35,611 nt of DNA from an uncultured Duncaniella sp. (GCA_910578615.1 CAJTRI010000013.1:64451-100061), one strand, 5' to 3'. Counted from the first letter of the stretch, positions 8,743 to 15,866 are shown. Notes: a model not told the origin generated them from the letters alone. Numbers and translations: made by a program.

Positions 8743-9561
8743 TTATTTTTCGGTCTCGCCGCCACCAGAAGCGCCGTTTGCCGGAACAGGTTCGATGCAG
8801 CCTGCCATTATGTCCATCAGTTTGGACAGACCTTCGGTCGGAGGCTGTTGGCTGGCTGTCACATGGACTTGATATTTCGCAGTTTGATTGGTGGAACGGG
8901 TATTTTCGCGAGAAGATGACACCTTCCCGGTGATACTGGCATTTACACCAAACCATTTTGATGAGATATTCGTTGAAGCCTCTGCACTGCTATTGTCCGT
9001 AGTCTTATTTGTGTCCGTCACTTCCATCTGGAAATCAATGTCCACATGGTCTATTAACAATGAAGGGATTGGAACTAATCCTATAAACGGAGCTTTAACG
9101 GTTACCTGATTGTTGTCGTTTGACATAACACCATCTTGTATGACAGGGCGGTCTAATGTGAACTCCAATAATCTGGTGTTTTTAGACTGGTTTCCGCTAT
9201 CATCAGTTTCGAATGCGATTTTTTGGTAATAGTCCCAGGCTATAGAGGCCAGTTTCTCCTGAGCCTCGGCGGCTGCAAATAACGGGGCACCGATTAGCTC
9301 ACGCATAGGAAGGCCCTTGAAATTATTTACAGGATCTCCTAATTTATTCTGCTGTATACCGTCATTGTTTTCGTTTGATGTTCTTTGTCCTGCTTTTTGG
9401 ATTACAGCCATTCCTGCCGCCATGATGTTTTGGACTTCTTCCGGCATGATGATACGACCGCTTTCATCAACAGTGGCTTCAATCACCTTACCTCCGAAAT
9501 CCATTTTGATCTTCTTGTTCTCTTTCCTCTCGGTTGGTGGAATATTTTTGTTGTCTGACAT
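8743..9561 (-). CDS. DUF2589 domain protein
   Basis: The 272-residue protein carries the hallmarks of DUF2589: a conserved GLPMRELIGAPLFAAAEAQ stretch (about 103-121), then a beta-rich region with PIPSLLIDHVDIDF.MEV. The N-terminal third is charged and low in complexity; the C-terminus is rich in Gly and Ala. No membrane segment or signal peptide is seen and the molecular function of the family is unknown to me. It is preceded 21 bases upstream by a smaller protein with the same style of beta-rich core, suggesting a two-component assembly, and followed by the CdtB-like gene. Confidence 0.75.
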   Translation of the reverse strand: MSDNKNIPPTERKENKKIKMDFGGKVIEATVDESGRIIMPEEVQNIMAAGMAVIQKAGQRTSNENNDGIQQNKLGDPVNNFKGLPMRELIGAPLFAAAEAQEKLASIAWDYYQKIAFETDDSGNQSKNTRLLEFTLDRPVIQDGVMSNDNNQVTVKAPFIGLVPIPSLLIDHVDIDFQMEVTDTNKTTDNSSAEASTNISSKWFGVNASITGKVSSSRENTRSTNQTAKYQVHVTASQQPPTEGLSKLMDIMAGCIEPVPANGASGGGETEK

Positions 9562-9582
9562 ATTTTTTCGTTTAAAAGTTTG

Positions 9583-10038
9583 TTAAATCAATTTGTTATA
9601 TTCGTCCGACAGGCGAGCCACTCCTTCTGGCGTATCTTTCAGTTTGAAACGGATGGTTATATCCATTACATCATTGTCCGTTGCCTTGATACCTTCCATT
9701 TCCAAATGCAGGTCAGAATGATTGAGGACATTATTTCCATCCAATCGGGTATGCATGGAATGTGATGCCACATCTCCTATCCGGGCCTTGAACTTTATTT
9801 CCACATCTTCCATTTCCAGATGGCTGTGTGACACGAGAGAAATTAGTGGTACATTCATTTCCCGGTTGCCGACTCTCAGCATTTGTGACAGGGGCTTGCC
9901 ATCATCAGTCTGCCAGAATCTTGTAAGGTTTTGCACCTGCTTAGCCTGCAACATCTCCTGTGCGCTGCCCACGGCATTATACAAGCCTTTCAGAATGTCA
10001 GATAAAGCATATTTCTTTTTCTTGTCGAATAGTCCCAT
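9583..10038 (-). CDS. Small DUF2589-like partner protein
   Basis: The 151-residue protein starts MGLFDKKKKY, has an amphipathic helix with an AQEMLQAKQ pattern, then a beta-rich core with repeated segments of the type V.LISLVSHSHLEMEDVEIKF and LHLEMEGIKA. These parallel the PIPSLLIDHVDIDFQMEV segment of the larger neighbour, so the two are probably homologous partners. It is first in the leftward operon and has a good promoter 53-84 bases upstream. Function unknown. Confidence 0.6.
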   Translation of the reverse strand: MGLFDKKKKYALSDILKGLYNAVGSAQEMLQAKQVQNLTRFWQTDDGKPLSQMLRVGNREMNVPLISLVSHSHLEMEDVEIKFKARIGDVASHSMHTRLDGNNVLNHSDLHLEMEGIKATDNDVMDITIRFKLKDTPEGVARLSDEYNKLI

Positions 10039-10090
10039 ATATTTCTTTCATTCCTGTCAGTGTATTTTTAAATGTTGGCTTTTCAGATTC

Positions 10091-10122
10091 CAAAAATATG
10101 GAGAAATATTTAAAGAACCAAA
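10091..10122 (-). promoter_or_regulatory. Bacteroidota promoter of the DUF2589/CdtB-like operon
   Basis: On the minus strand the -33 TTTG (10119-10122) and -7 TATTTTTG (10091-10098) are separated by 20 bases, an exact consensus match. Transcription should start near 10085, about 47 bases before the first start codon. Confidence 0.65.
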
Positions 10123-10327
10123 TACGACAGCTGAAAAATATCAATGCAGACGCATCTTAATTTTTTACAACATCAAGAGTTTTAAGGCATATAGCATATA
10201 AACGTTTTCAAGTCCTGCCTTCTTCCTATGGTCTTTAACCACAAATGTGATACTTTTGCATTCTGAACCAGAACTTGGGACGGCTTATCCGCTATACTCA
10301 TCATATATATAACTTTCAGGGAGAAAG

Positions 10328-10495
10328 AAATTTATCCCGGCAGACGAACTGATTTCATACCTCAACTTCCAGATGGAGCTTCATGGATATGAAGTTGGAC
10401 TAAGCATCCGCACTCTTCAACGAGACATCGCGGAGATGGAAGGCATGTTTGAGATTGAGATTCAGAACCACAGGGGAGACCCTAAATTTCGCTAA
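10328..10495 (+). pseudogene. Remnant of a WYL-type HTH transcriptional regulator
   Basis: About 55 codons read like part of the N-terminal winged helix of Bacteroidota WYL regulators (the core GLSIRTLQRDIAEME). There is no start codon: the frame is preceded by a stop at 10310-10312. It ends after HRGDPKFR at 10493, where the full family continues for some 250 residues. A possible -7 box TACTTTTG remains at 10251-10258. The fragment lies just outside the attachment site, and the 10040-10327 stretch otherwise holds only promoters. Confidence 0.5.
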
Positions 10496-10555
10496 TAGAT
10501 ATAAATAAAGCGTTGAGAATAAGTCGTAAATTGCTTATTTCCAACGTCTTATCCT

Positions 10556-10605
10556 TGGAGCGGTAAACGAGGCTCGAACTCGCGACCCTCAGCTTGGGAA
10601 GCTGA
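10556..10605 (-). tRNA. 3' half of tRNA-Gly(CCC); probable prophage attachment site
   Basis: Read on the minus strand, this is an anticodon arm (TCAGC, loop TTCCCAA, GCTGA), variable loop, T-arm (GCGAG, TTCGAGC, CTCGT), 3' acceptor strand TTACCGC, discriminator T and CCA. The anticodon in the seven-base loop is CCC. Nothing resembling the 5' acceptor or D-arm precedes it: the sequence turns A+T-rich at 10606. A lone tRNA 3' end is the classical mark left by site-specific integration into a tRNA gene. Since the missing 5' half should lie at higher coordinates, the inserted element extends to the right and the intact tRNA should stand at its far end. Confidence 0.75.
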
Positions 10606-10659
10606 ATTAAAAATTAGTATTTAGCTTGTAATCAATAATATATAGATGTTAAAAATTAT

Positions 10660-10680
10660 GGGTACAACACGGGTACAACA
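10660..10680 (+). repeat. Tandem 10-mer beside the attachment site
   Basis: GGGTACAACA occurs twice with an 11-base period, 55 bases inside the predicted left end of the element. Short repeats here could be arm-type integrase or excisionase sites. Confidence 0.35.
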
Positions 10681-10748
10681 TAGGCTGATTACTCAACTCG
10701 TCAATACTCCCATTTTAACACCTGTTCACACTTGCCATTTCCGCCCTA

Positions 10749-10779
10749 TTGCGCATTAAATTCCGTTGCCGTACTTTTG
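10749..10779 (+). promoter_or_regulatory. Bacteroidota promoter for the pseudoknot RNA and first phage gene
   Basis: TTG (10749-10751) is followed after 20 bases by TACTTTTG (10772-10779), matching TAnnTTTG. Transcription should begin near 10785, exactly where the folded RNA below starts. Confidence 0.6.
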
Positions 10780-10784
10780 CGCCA

Positions 10785-10886
10785 ACATCAAGTGACAGAC
10801 ATTACGAAAAATATCACAGCGACTTGAAACCTCGCTGCCGAGAAGTCCCGATAGAATGCACTTGATGTGGGACTTCTCCTTTTTTA
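10785..10886 (+). ncRNA. Putative ~100-nt RNA with pseudoknot and terminator/attenuator
   Basis: Two perfect 10-bp stems interlock. ACATCAAGTG (10785-10794) pairs with CACTTGATGT (10859-10868), and GAGAAGTCCC (10840-10849) pairs with GGGACTTCTC (10869-10878), immediately followed by CTTTTTT. The 3' strands abut, so the stems could stack as an H-type pseudoknot. A small hairpin (CAGCGA/TCGCTG, 10817-10837) sits in between. The second stem plus T run is a canonical intrinsic terminator, ending five bases before the ATG of the next gene. It is either a short sRNA with its own terminator or an attenuated leader. It resembles no RNA family I know. Confidence 0.55.
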
Positions 10887-10890
10887 TTGG

Positions 10891-11730
10891 ATGTATCGCA
10901 AACGCAACATATACTTAGACCCGAAACTCGCAAAGGAGGCGGTTGGCGCAAAAGATTCAATTGAAGCCCTTGCGGTTGTTTTGGGCATAAAGGTTACGTT
11001 TGTGAACTCCATTGTCACCAATGCCTCGGCTGTTCGCCTGATGCGCATTCTTCGCATAGGTCATACGCGTTACAAACGAGCCACAAACTATGCGCTGCGC
11101 AAAGGTTGGCTAATCCGTGAGGGTGACAATATCCGGGCTGCGAACATCAAGGCTCTCGACAATTATAATATCAGACTTGTTTTCACCAAGCATCATTATT
11201 ATGGCAAGCGAGGCGATGATGTGCGCTGTCCTTACACGTTGACTCAACTCTGCAACTTCATCCGGCAGGCTGTGTTGCTCTACCATATTTCCAAGCAGGC
11301 CGTGGTTTACGATACAATCACTTTGGCGACCCATCCCGGCAAACGAACTCCGCAACCCAAACATAAGGCTGCGAAGAAGCGCGTCGAGAATTGGGGGATG
11401 CGTAAACCCAAACTAAGGAAAAAGGCAGACCGGCTAAGCTATGCTCGAATGTCGGAACTTGCATGTTGTTCCAAGTCAAAAGCCAAGTCGCTTGTCAAGA
11501 CTCTTGTCGTTGGTGGCATAATCAACAAGACCGAAAACTACGAAAAGACCCGGTGGAATATCGACGAGTATTCAAAGATGCTCCGCGACGGTTATGCCGC
11601 TTCGGGTGGTCGGGGTTTTCTCGTGAGGCACGACGGCAAAGTGATGTTGCGGCTTGCAAACTCTTATTCATTGAAAAAGGCTGTGGTGAAGTATTGCGCC
11701 GCAGACCGAGAACTAACCACACCCACTTAA
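10891..11730 (+). CDS. Phage protein, basic, probably nucleic-acid binding, unknown function
   Basis: I do not recognise this 279-residue protein. It is Lys/Arg-rich, without signal peptide or membrane helix. Two stretches look like winged-helix DNA-binding units: about 40-75 (LMRILRIGHTRYKRATNYAL) and about 185-220 (LSYARMSELACCSKSKAKSL), the latter followed by a GGIINKTENYEKTRW beta wing. A GTG start at 10867 would lie inside the terminator stem, so the ATG at 10891, right after the T run, is preferred. As the first gene inside the attachment site, controlled by a structured leader, it could act in replication or excision, but nothing shows that directly. Confidence 0.65.
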   Translation: MYRKRNIYLDPKLAKEAVGAKDSIEALAVVLGIKVTFVNSIVTNASAVRLMRILRIGHTRYKRATNYALRKGWLIREGDNIRAANIKALDNYNIRLVFTKHHYYGKRGDDVRCPYTLTQLCNFIRQAVLLYHISKQAVVYDTITLATHPGKRTPQPKHKAAKKRVENWGMRKPKLRKKADRLSYARMSELACCSKSKAKSLVKTLVVGGIINKTENYEKTRWNIDEYSKMLRDGYAASGGRGFLVRHDGKVMLRLANSYSLKKAVVKYCAADRELTTPT

Positions 11731-11769
11731 TTTTTTTGCGATGATTTCTATTTATGACCCTATATCACA

Positions 11770-12222
11770 ATGGCCGATAGCCCGCTCGGGCGTGTGTCGT
11801 TCATTCAACCCGTCAATGCTGAAACTATGATAAGTTTAGACAACTCAATTTGCAGATATAAGTTCTTTCGGCTTCGTGCAAAGGTGCATAAAACACGTCC
11901 TATGGGAAAGCTCGAAGCTAAAATTGACAATTTTTTGTCCGAAAACGGCGTGAATTATCATCGTCAGTGGCCCGTAAAACTTGGAGCAATGGGCAAAAAA
12001 CAGCGCCGCTACATTGTATCGTTCTACTTGCCCGAAGCAAACATAATGCTTGACATGACCTCCGACGAATCAGATATGAGTCTATATGATTTCTCCCGGC
12101 ACAAGGAGCTTGTCTGGCGTTGTCACGAATTTCCACGGAAGATAGGCGCGATAATTCCGATAAATGAGGATTTGGGATGGAGAGAAGTCAAGAAGCAGTT
12201 GCAACTCTTAATACGAAAATGA
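11770..12222 (+). CDS. Hypothetical protein with a faint PD-(D/E)XK/Vsr-like pattern
   Basis: The 150-residue protein contains KLEAKIDNFLSENGVNYHRQW followed by YIVSFYLPEANIMLDM. This pattern (helix with a conserved acidic residue, then two strands with acidic ends) recalls Vsr-like small restriction-fold nucleases, but the usual E-x-K is not convincing. It starts 40 bases after the preceding gene on the same strand. An alternative start at 11827 (MISLDNS) would drop 19 poorly conserved-looking residues. The assignment is weak; treat as unknown. Confidence 0.5.
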   Translation: MADSPLGRVSFIQPVNAETMISLDNSICRYKFFRLRAKVHKTRPMGKLEAKIDNFLSENGVNYHRQWPVKLGAMGKKQRRYIVSFYLPEANIMLDMTSDESDMSLYDFSRHKELVWRCHEFPRKIGAIIPINEDLGWREVKKQLQLLIRK

Positions 12223-12263
12223 ACGCAAGCGGACAGCCAAAATTAATCGGCTGTCCGTCTGTT

Positions 12264-12701
12264 TTACTTGAAATATTCCTTACCCCGGATATTCTTGTGT
12301 TCCGGCATACGTGGTTCCTCGGCAATCTCTATTCCAGCAATCCACGCTTCCAGAGCTTCGACCCTTACAAGGATATGTTCGTCTTGTGTCATGGTCTTGA
12401 CCTCATCCAAAAGGTTGAGTGCATCTTCCAGAGATCTGCACAGAGGAACACGTCTCGGCTTGCATTTGCGGTAGCCTTTCATCGCTTCCTTAGCCGCCTC
12501 TATTTTGAACTTGCGTTTGTAAAGCAACTCCATTATCCGTTTGACAACCTCGATGTCCACAGGGGTGTAGCGGCGTTGTTTGTTCAGCCGTGGCGGGTCA
12601 AGCTCGTCGAACTGCGTTTCCCAGTATTTGAGTGTGTATATAGACACTCCGAGCATTTCTGCTACCTCGCCGATTTTGTAGTAGGATTTGGTGGGTGGCA
12701 T
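12264..12701 (-). CDS. MerR-type HTH transcriptional regulator
   Basis: The N-terminal 70 residues are a clear MerR winged helix: YYKIGEVAEMLGVSIYTLKYWE, then RRYTPVDIEVVKRI. The C-terminal half (to residue 145) is helical and lacks an obvious effector-binding domain. It is last in a leftward run and its ATG shares one base (TAATG) with the stop of the lipoprotein gene, implying translational coupling. It could control phage lysogeny genes or the lipoprotein. Confidence 0.85.
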   Translation of the reverse strand: MPPTKSYYKIGEVAEMLGVSIYTLKYWETQFDELDPPRLNKQRRYTPVDIEVVKRIMELLYKRKFKIEAAKEAMKGYRKCKPRRVPLCRSLEDALNLLDEVKTMTQDEHILVRVEALEAWIAGIEIAEEPRMPEHKNIRGKEYFK

Positions 12702-13096
12702 TAGCGTTTACGGAATGTTCTGCTCGTTTCATCAGAGTTTTCGCCACTATATGAGTACACCCAATGGTAATTTACCTCCATAGTCGTTCCCGTGATAACA
12801 GCTTTGCTAAAAACATACTTATAGTAGTTCATAATAGAGAAGTCATTGAACACTATATTGTTCCCATTCCGAGTATATGTGCCGTGATAGGCTTTGCCTT
12901 TGATGTTGAGATTTTCGTCTGCCATAAAGCCAGTAACCTCATTTTTCCCGCTAAATTCAAACACAAAGACTTCATCTACGTAACTTGAAGTCCATGTTGT
13001 TCCGTTCAGCGAGTTTTCGGGTTCATCGTCACTACTGCAAGCGGTGAACGTGAGCATTGCTGAAAGCATCAGCATCATTGCCAGTAACTTTTTCAT
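12701..13096 (-). CDS. Small lipoprotein, possible superinfection-exclusion moron
   Basis: The 131-residue protein has a lipoprotein signal peptide (MKKLLAMMLMLSAMLTFTAC, Cys20) followed by SSDDEP, an acidic stretch common after the lipidated Cys in Bacteroidota and associated with surface export. The rest is a small beta-rich domain of the lipocalin-like type (NGTTWTSSYVDEVFVFEFSG). A lone lipoprotein expressed with lysogeny genes is often a moron that alters the host surface or blocks superinfection. That role is an inference from position only. Confidence 0.7.
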   Translation of the reverse strand: MKKLLAMMLMLSAMLTFTACSSDDEPENSLNGTTWTSSYVDEVFVFEFSGKNEVTGFMADENLNIKGKAYHGTYTRNGNNIVFNDFSIMNYYKYVFSKAVITGTTMEVNYHWVYSYSGENSDETSRTFRKR

Positions 13097-13114
13097 TTTT
13101 GCTTTCGTTTTTAG

Positions 13115-13144
13115 TTGTTATTTGGTTTATTTTTAATATCTTTG
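13115..13144 (+). promoter_or_regulatory. Candidate rightward promoter inside the lysogeny region
   Basis: TTG (13115-13117) and TATCTTTG (13137-13144) are spaced 19 bases apart and point right, against the flanking leftward genes. Only the 40-codon frame at 13146 lies directly downstream. Confidence 0.4.
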
Positions 13145-13145
13145 A

Positions 13146-13268
13146 ATGATGAAAGATAAATGCAAAATAAGGGTAAGGTGGTTCTTGTACGGAGTGGCTA
13201 CGGCTTTAACCATTCGGCTAATATATGTACTAACTCTGTTAGAACTATACCTAAAACAAAGGTTATAG
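13146..13268 (+). CDS. Possible 40-residue membrane peptide antisense to the winged-helix gene
   Basis: ATG ATG AAA opens a 40-codon frame with a basic N-terminus (KDKCKIRVRW), one hydrophobic segment (about residues 12-35) and a basic end. It starts directly after a consensus promoter, so it would be nearly leaderless, and overlaps the 3' end of the leftward gene at 13198 by 71 bases. This layout recalls type I toxins or small phage membrane peptides. Short frames arise by chance, so confidence is low. Confidence 0.25.
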   Translation: MMKDKCKIRVRWFLYGVATALTIRLIYVLTLLELYLKQRL

Positions 13269-13524
13269 CAGCCCACGCCTTTGCTGACAACTTTGATTTA
13301 CGCTCGGCCTTGTGGCGAGCTGTATAGCCTCCGCTGTCAAGGAACGCCTTGCCTTTGTTGGTAAGGCGAATGGTTATAGGATTCTTCTCCGTGTCATACC
13401 ATACCGAAATATACCCGTCCTGCTCCAAGTCAAAAAGGTGCTTGGATAAATCGGCTATTCCGCAAGGCTTTTTGAACGCCTTTATCTCCGCCAGTATGCG
13501 GTCTTTCTCTTTCGCTTCGCTCAT
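13198..13524 (-). CDS. Winged-helix protein with C-terminal membrane anchor
   Basis: This 108-residue protein begins with a winged-helix-like region (ILAEIKAFKKPCGIADLSKHL, then YDTEKNPITIRLTNKGKAFLDSGG, a wing and recognition pattern). It ends in one membrane helix (about 84-103, WAAITFVLGIVLTELVHILAEW). Membrane-tethered small HTH proteins occur in Bacteroidota prophages beside the repressor. It is fourth in the leftward repressor operon, nine bases after the preceding gene. Partners and function are unknown. Confidence 0.65.
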   Translation of the reverse strand: MSEAKEKDRILAEIKAFKKPCGIADLSKHLFDLEQDGYISVWYDTEKNPITIRLTNKGKAFLDSGGYTARHKAERKSKLSAKAWAAITFVLGIVLTELVHILAEWLKP

Positions 13525-13533
13525 CGGGAGGGG

Positions 13534-14211
13534 TTATGCTTCGGGGTATTTCTTACGGATTTCCGCAAGACTATCCCGACGGTAATCTCTCATGTGTGTC
13601 AGTTGCTTTCGTAGCCGTGTTATCTCTTCGGCTTTTGATTCTAACATTGACATTAAACGCTGATATAACCAATCAAACTCACGTTCTCTTGCTAAAAAAT
13701 TTGATATTTCCTCACGCTTCCGTGTTGACTCTAATTGACTAAATGTAGAAGATAATCCGTACCGCGCTCGCTCAAATTGCTCGTATGACAAATCCACTTT
13801 TGATTGTAAAAGAAAATCGATGGCTTCGCCGTAAGCATAATAGCGACTTGCCAAATCTTTGGTTCTGTCCGCCTCAAGCAATTTCGCGTGTGCGTCTATC
13901 AAATGTCTTATTTCAAGATTGCGTTGAGAAAACATATTGCTTTGAGCCGTAAGGCTCGCTTCAAGCTCCTTAATCCTGTCCATTGCTTCGGCAGCCTTTT
14001 TAAGTTCCTCCTTTGAAGCAATAGTAGTCCATATCTGCCACGCTACTACAAACGTTATCAAAGCTGACAATGTGGCAATAACAAATCCGGCGGGAGATAT
14101 TTCACAACTCCAATTATCGTGTCGCAATAATGCGGCGATTGAGAATACTATCGCCACTCCCGACACAAGCATCACAAAACAGCCGTAGCCTTTCCCGTTA
14201 TCTTCGTTCAT
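13534..14211 (-). CDS. Two-helix membrane protein with long coiled coil, lysogeny operon
   Basis: The 225-residue protein has two N-terminal membrane helices (about 10-27 and 41-64), then a predicted coiled coil from about 68 to 215 rich in Glu, Lys, Arg and Leu heptads. There is no recognisable catalytic domain. It lies between a DUF2971 gene and a winged-helix/membrane gene in the operon led by the phage repressor. Membrane-anchored coiled-coil proteins beside a putative effector are a common layout of prophage exclusion systems; here that is only a contextual suggestion. Confidence 0.65.
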   Translation of the reverse strand: MNEDNGKGYGCFVMLVSGVAIVFSIAALLRHDNWSCEISPAGFVIATLSALITFVVAWQIWTTIASKEELKKAAEAMDRIKELEASLTAQSNMFSQRNLEIRHLIDAHAKLLEADRTKDLASRYYAYGEAIDFLLQSKVDLSYEQFERARYGLSSTFSQLESTRKREEISNFLAREREFDWLYQRLMSMLESKAEEITRLRKQLTHMRDYRRDSLAEIRKKYPEA

Positions 14212-14223
14212 CGTTCGGTGGGG

Positions 14224-15006
14224 TTAGTTAGTCGGGGTTGATTTATGGCATAATGTTGGTGATAGCTTTTCGTGACAACTTATACAAGGTTTATTCATAA
14301 ACTGGTTATATAACTCGTTACAACGAGAGTGGATTTCATCCTCTGTCATCAATTCTTCGCCAATCAAAGGAACATATATTTTACCATATAACTTAAATTG
14401 ACTAATGCCTGAAATTCGTTGGATTGGTATTGGGCAAACCTCTCCATCTTCAAAACCGATATTTACCATTTTGCTACCTAATCCTACAGTCAACAACGCT
14501 TCAAACTCAGGTTCTAAATTTTGGCAGATTGCTCTGTTTTTAAAATATATATGATCGATGCAATCCAAATCTATTTTAAGTACCGCAGTTTTATTGTTTG
14601 TAGCAAAGCGATATTCGTTTTCACCAATCCAACAGAATAATTTATATCTCATTGGTTCGATACCCTCGTCGTAAACGGAGGGCAATTCGTTTTTGTCGGC
14701 TTTGTATTGAATGGGAAAATGTTCTAAAGCAATATCACTATTTAGTTGCAGAAGTTTGTTCTTATCGAATCCGATACAAACGCCATTATAATCTTTGGCA
14801 TAGACATACCACATTAAAGGATTTGCCCACCCTTCTCTAACACCGTCCATTGTGAAAGAGATGTATCGATAATTACTCAGACTAAACAATTCTCTTGGGT
14901 CATTTGCGTTCCTAAACTCATTGAAGCGCATATGGCGGCTTCCAATTATACCATACAGACTCAAAACAGAGGTGTAGTGATAAATTATTTCTTTGCCGTA
15001 ATCCAT
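14224..15006 (-). CDS. DUF2971 family protein
   Basis: The 260-residue protein shows the family signature: IYHYTSV near the N-terminus (His11-Tyr12-Thr13), G.....MRFNEFRNANDPRE (about 21-39) and, further on, GVCIGFDKNKLL. The pattern of an H-Y-T/S motif plus a later acidic residue has led others to compare DUF2971 with ADP-ribosyltransferase-like folds, but enzymatic activity is not established to my knowledge. The C-terminus has CISC..H.....C. Its ATG overlaps the repressor stop by one base (TAATG), so it is made with the repressor in the lysogen. A superinfection-immunity or abortive-infection role is plausible. Confidence 0.75.
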   Translation of the reverse strand: MDYGKEIIYHYTSVLSLYGIIGSRHMRFNEFRNANDPRELFSLSNYRYISFTMDGVREGWANPLMWYVYAKDYNGVCIGFDKNKLLQLNSDIALEHFPIQYKADKNELPSVYDEGIEPMRYKLFCWIGENEYRFATNNKTAVLKIDLDCIDHIYFKNRAICQNLEPEFEALLTVGLGSKMVNIGFEDGEVCPIPIQRISGISQFKLYGKIYVPLIGEELMTEDEIHSRCNELYNQFMNKPCISCHEKLSPTLCHKSTPTN

Positions 15007-15398
15007 TATGCTTTGCCAATGAAATGGTTAATTATACGCTTGTTGTCTGCAATTTCTCTTTCTTTATCGGCAAGCATTTGTTTGAGGTATCTGTTCTCCT
15101 CACGCAAGCGTATCAACTCGTCGTGTTCCTCCATATTCATGCCTATATTGTGGGAAGCAAGCCGGTTGTGACTACCACCGCTTAACACTTGACCGTTATC
15201 CCCAAAGCAATCATCAAAGAAGAAGCCGACGCTCACCCCAAGCCCATTCGCCAATGCCTCTAAGGTGGAAACGTTTACTTCGCCACCCTTTAATATCTTA
15301 TCAATAGTGACCCTTGTAAGACCGCTAACCTTAATTAATTGGGCCTTAGATATTTTAAGCTCCTCTATTTTGTCTTGTATCTTCTTTATGTTTACCAT
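15006..15398 (-). CDS. CI-like phage repressor (HTH XRE) with coiled-coil tail
   Basis: The 130-residue protein has an N-terminal XRE helix-turn-helix (about 5-60: KAQLIKVSGLTRVTIDKILKG, then VSTLEALANGLGVSVGFFF) and a C-terminal leucine-rich coiled coil (EHDELIRLREENRYLKQMLA) for dimerisation. There is no LexA/CI peptidase domain, so induction would not be by RecA-stimulated self-cleavage. It is first in the leftward lysogeny operon and faces the early operon across a 230-base control region. This is the best candidate for the lysogeny master repressor. Confidence 0.85.
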   Translation of the reverse strand: MVNIKKIQDKIEELKISKAQLIKVSGLTRVTIDKILKGGEVNVSTLEALANGLGVSVGFFFDDCFGDNGQVLSGGSHNRLASHNIGMNMEEHDELIRLREENRYLKQMLADKEREIADNKRIINHFIGKA

Positions 15399-15450
15399 TG
15401 CAAAGGTTTATATAAGCGATGAGGTGTTAAATAGATGTTAAAATAAATAG

Positions 15451-15486
15451 TATCGTTTGTAAAATGGAAACTATCACTTATTTTTG
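15451..15486 (+). promoter_or_regulatory. Early rightward phage promoter with candidate operator
   Basis: TTTG (15456-15459) and TATTTTTG (15479-15486) are spaced 19 bases apart, an excellent Bacteroidota promoter; transcription should start near 15493. Similar 10-mers AGTATCGTTT (15449-15458) and ACTATCACTT (15470-15479) overlap the -33 and -7 boxes as imperfect direct repeats, well placed for repressor binding. Confidence 0.6.
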
Positions 15487-15521
15487 CATTGTCTTAGTAA
15501 GATTGAAACCGCTAAGGCAAT

Positions 15522-15595
15522 AACAAAGGAGGACAGCGAGGCTTCGCTATCTTACATATCTTCACCTGCAAAGTTAGCTGTTTTCCTTTGTTTTT
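15522..15595 (+). terminator. Leader hairpin/attenuator in the early transcript
   Basis: AACAAAGGAGGACAGC (15522-15537) pairs fully with GCTGTTTTCCTTTGTT (15577-15592), allowing two G-U pairs, and ends in a run of five T. A second hairpin (AGCGA/TCGCT) sits in the loop. Lying between the early promoter and the first gene, it could be an attenuation point controlled by antitermination, or a protective 5' structure. Confidence 0.5.
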
Positions 15596-15629
15596 ACAAA
15601 AATTAAAGTAAGAAAAGTAAGAGCAAAAG

Positions 15630-15866
15630 ATGAAGTTGTTTAAGACAATCCCCTTAGAGGGCGATAAGTTATCGGCTGAACACCTTGCCAGTCTCGGCGA
15701 GGGGGAGAGCATAACAGCCGTCTGCGAAACCATTGCGGAAAAGGACAACGCAAGACAGAACGCCTACCATGTGCGCAAGAATATCCCTCGTCCCGACGGC
15801 AATACTTATAAGGTTAAAACCTCCAATATCAATGGTACGGTTACCGTAAGTCTGATTAAAGAATGA
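15630..15866 (+). CDS. Small phage protein, first early gene
   Basis: This 78-residue protein has a helical middle (SITAVCETIAEKDNARQNAYHVRKN) and a beta C-terminal tail (YKVKTSNINGTVTVSLIKE). I do not recognise a named family. As the first product of the early promoter, it may be a regulator. It ends in an ATGA overlap with the next gene, so the first four early genes are tightly coupled. Confidence 0.7.
   Translation: MKLFKTIPLEGDKLSAEHLASLGEGESITAVCETIAEKDNARQNAYHVRKNIPRPDGNTYKVKTSNINGTVTVSLIKE

Noticed and set aside
8714..8956. 80-codon leftward frame overlapping the DUF2589 gene end
   Set aside because: It lies in another frame of a well-supported gene and has random-looking composition.
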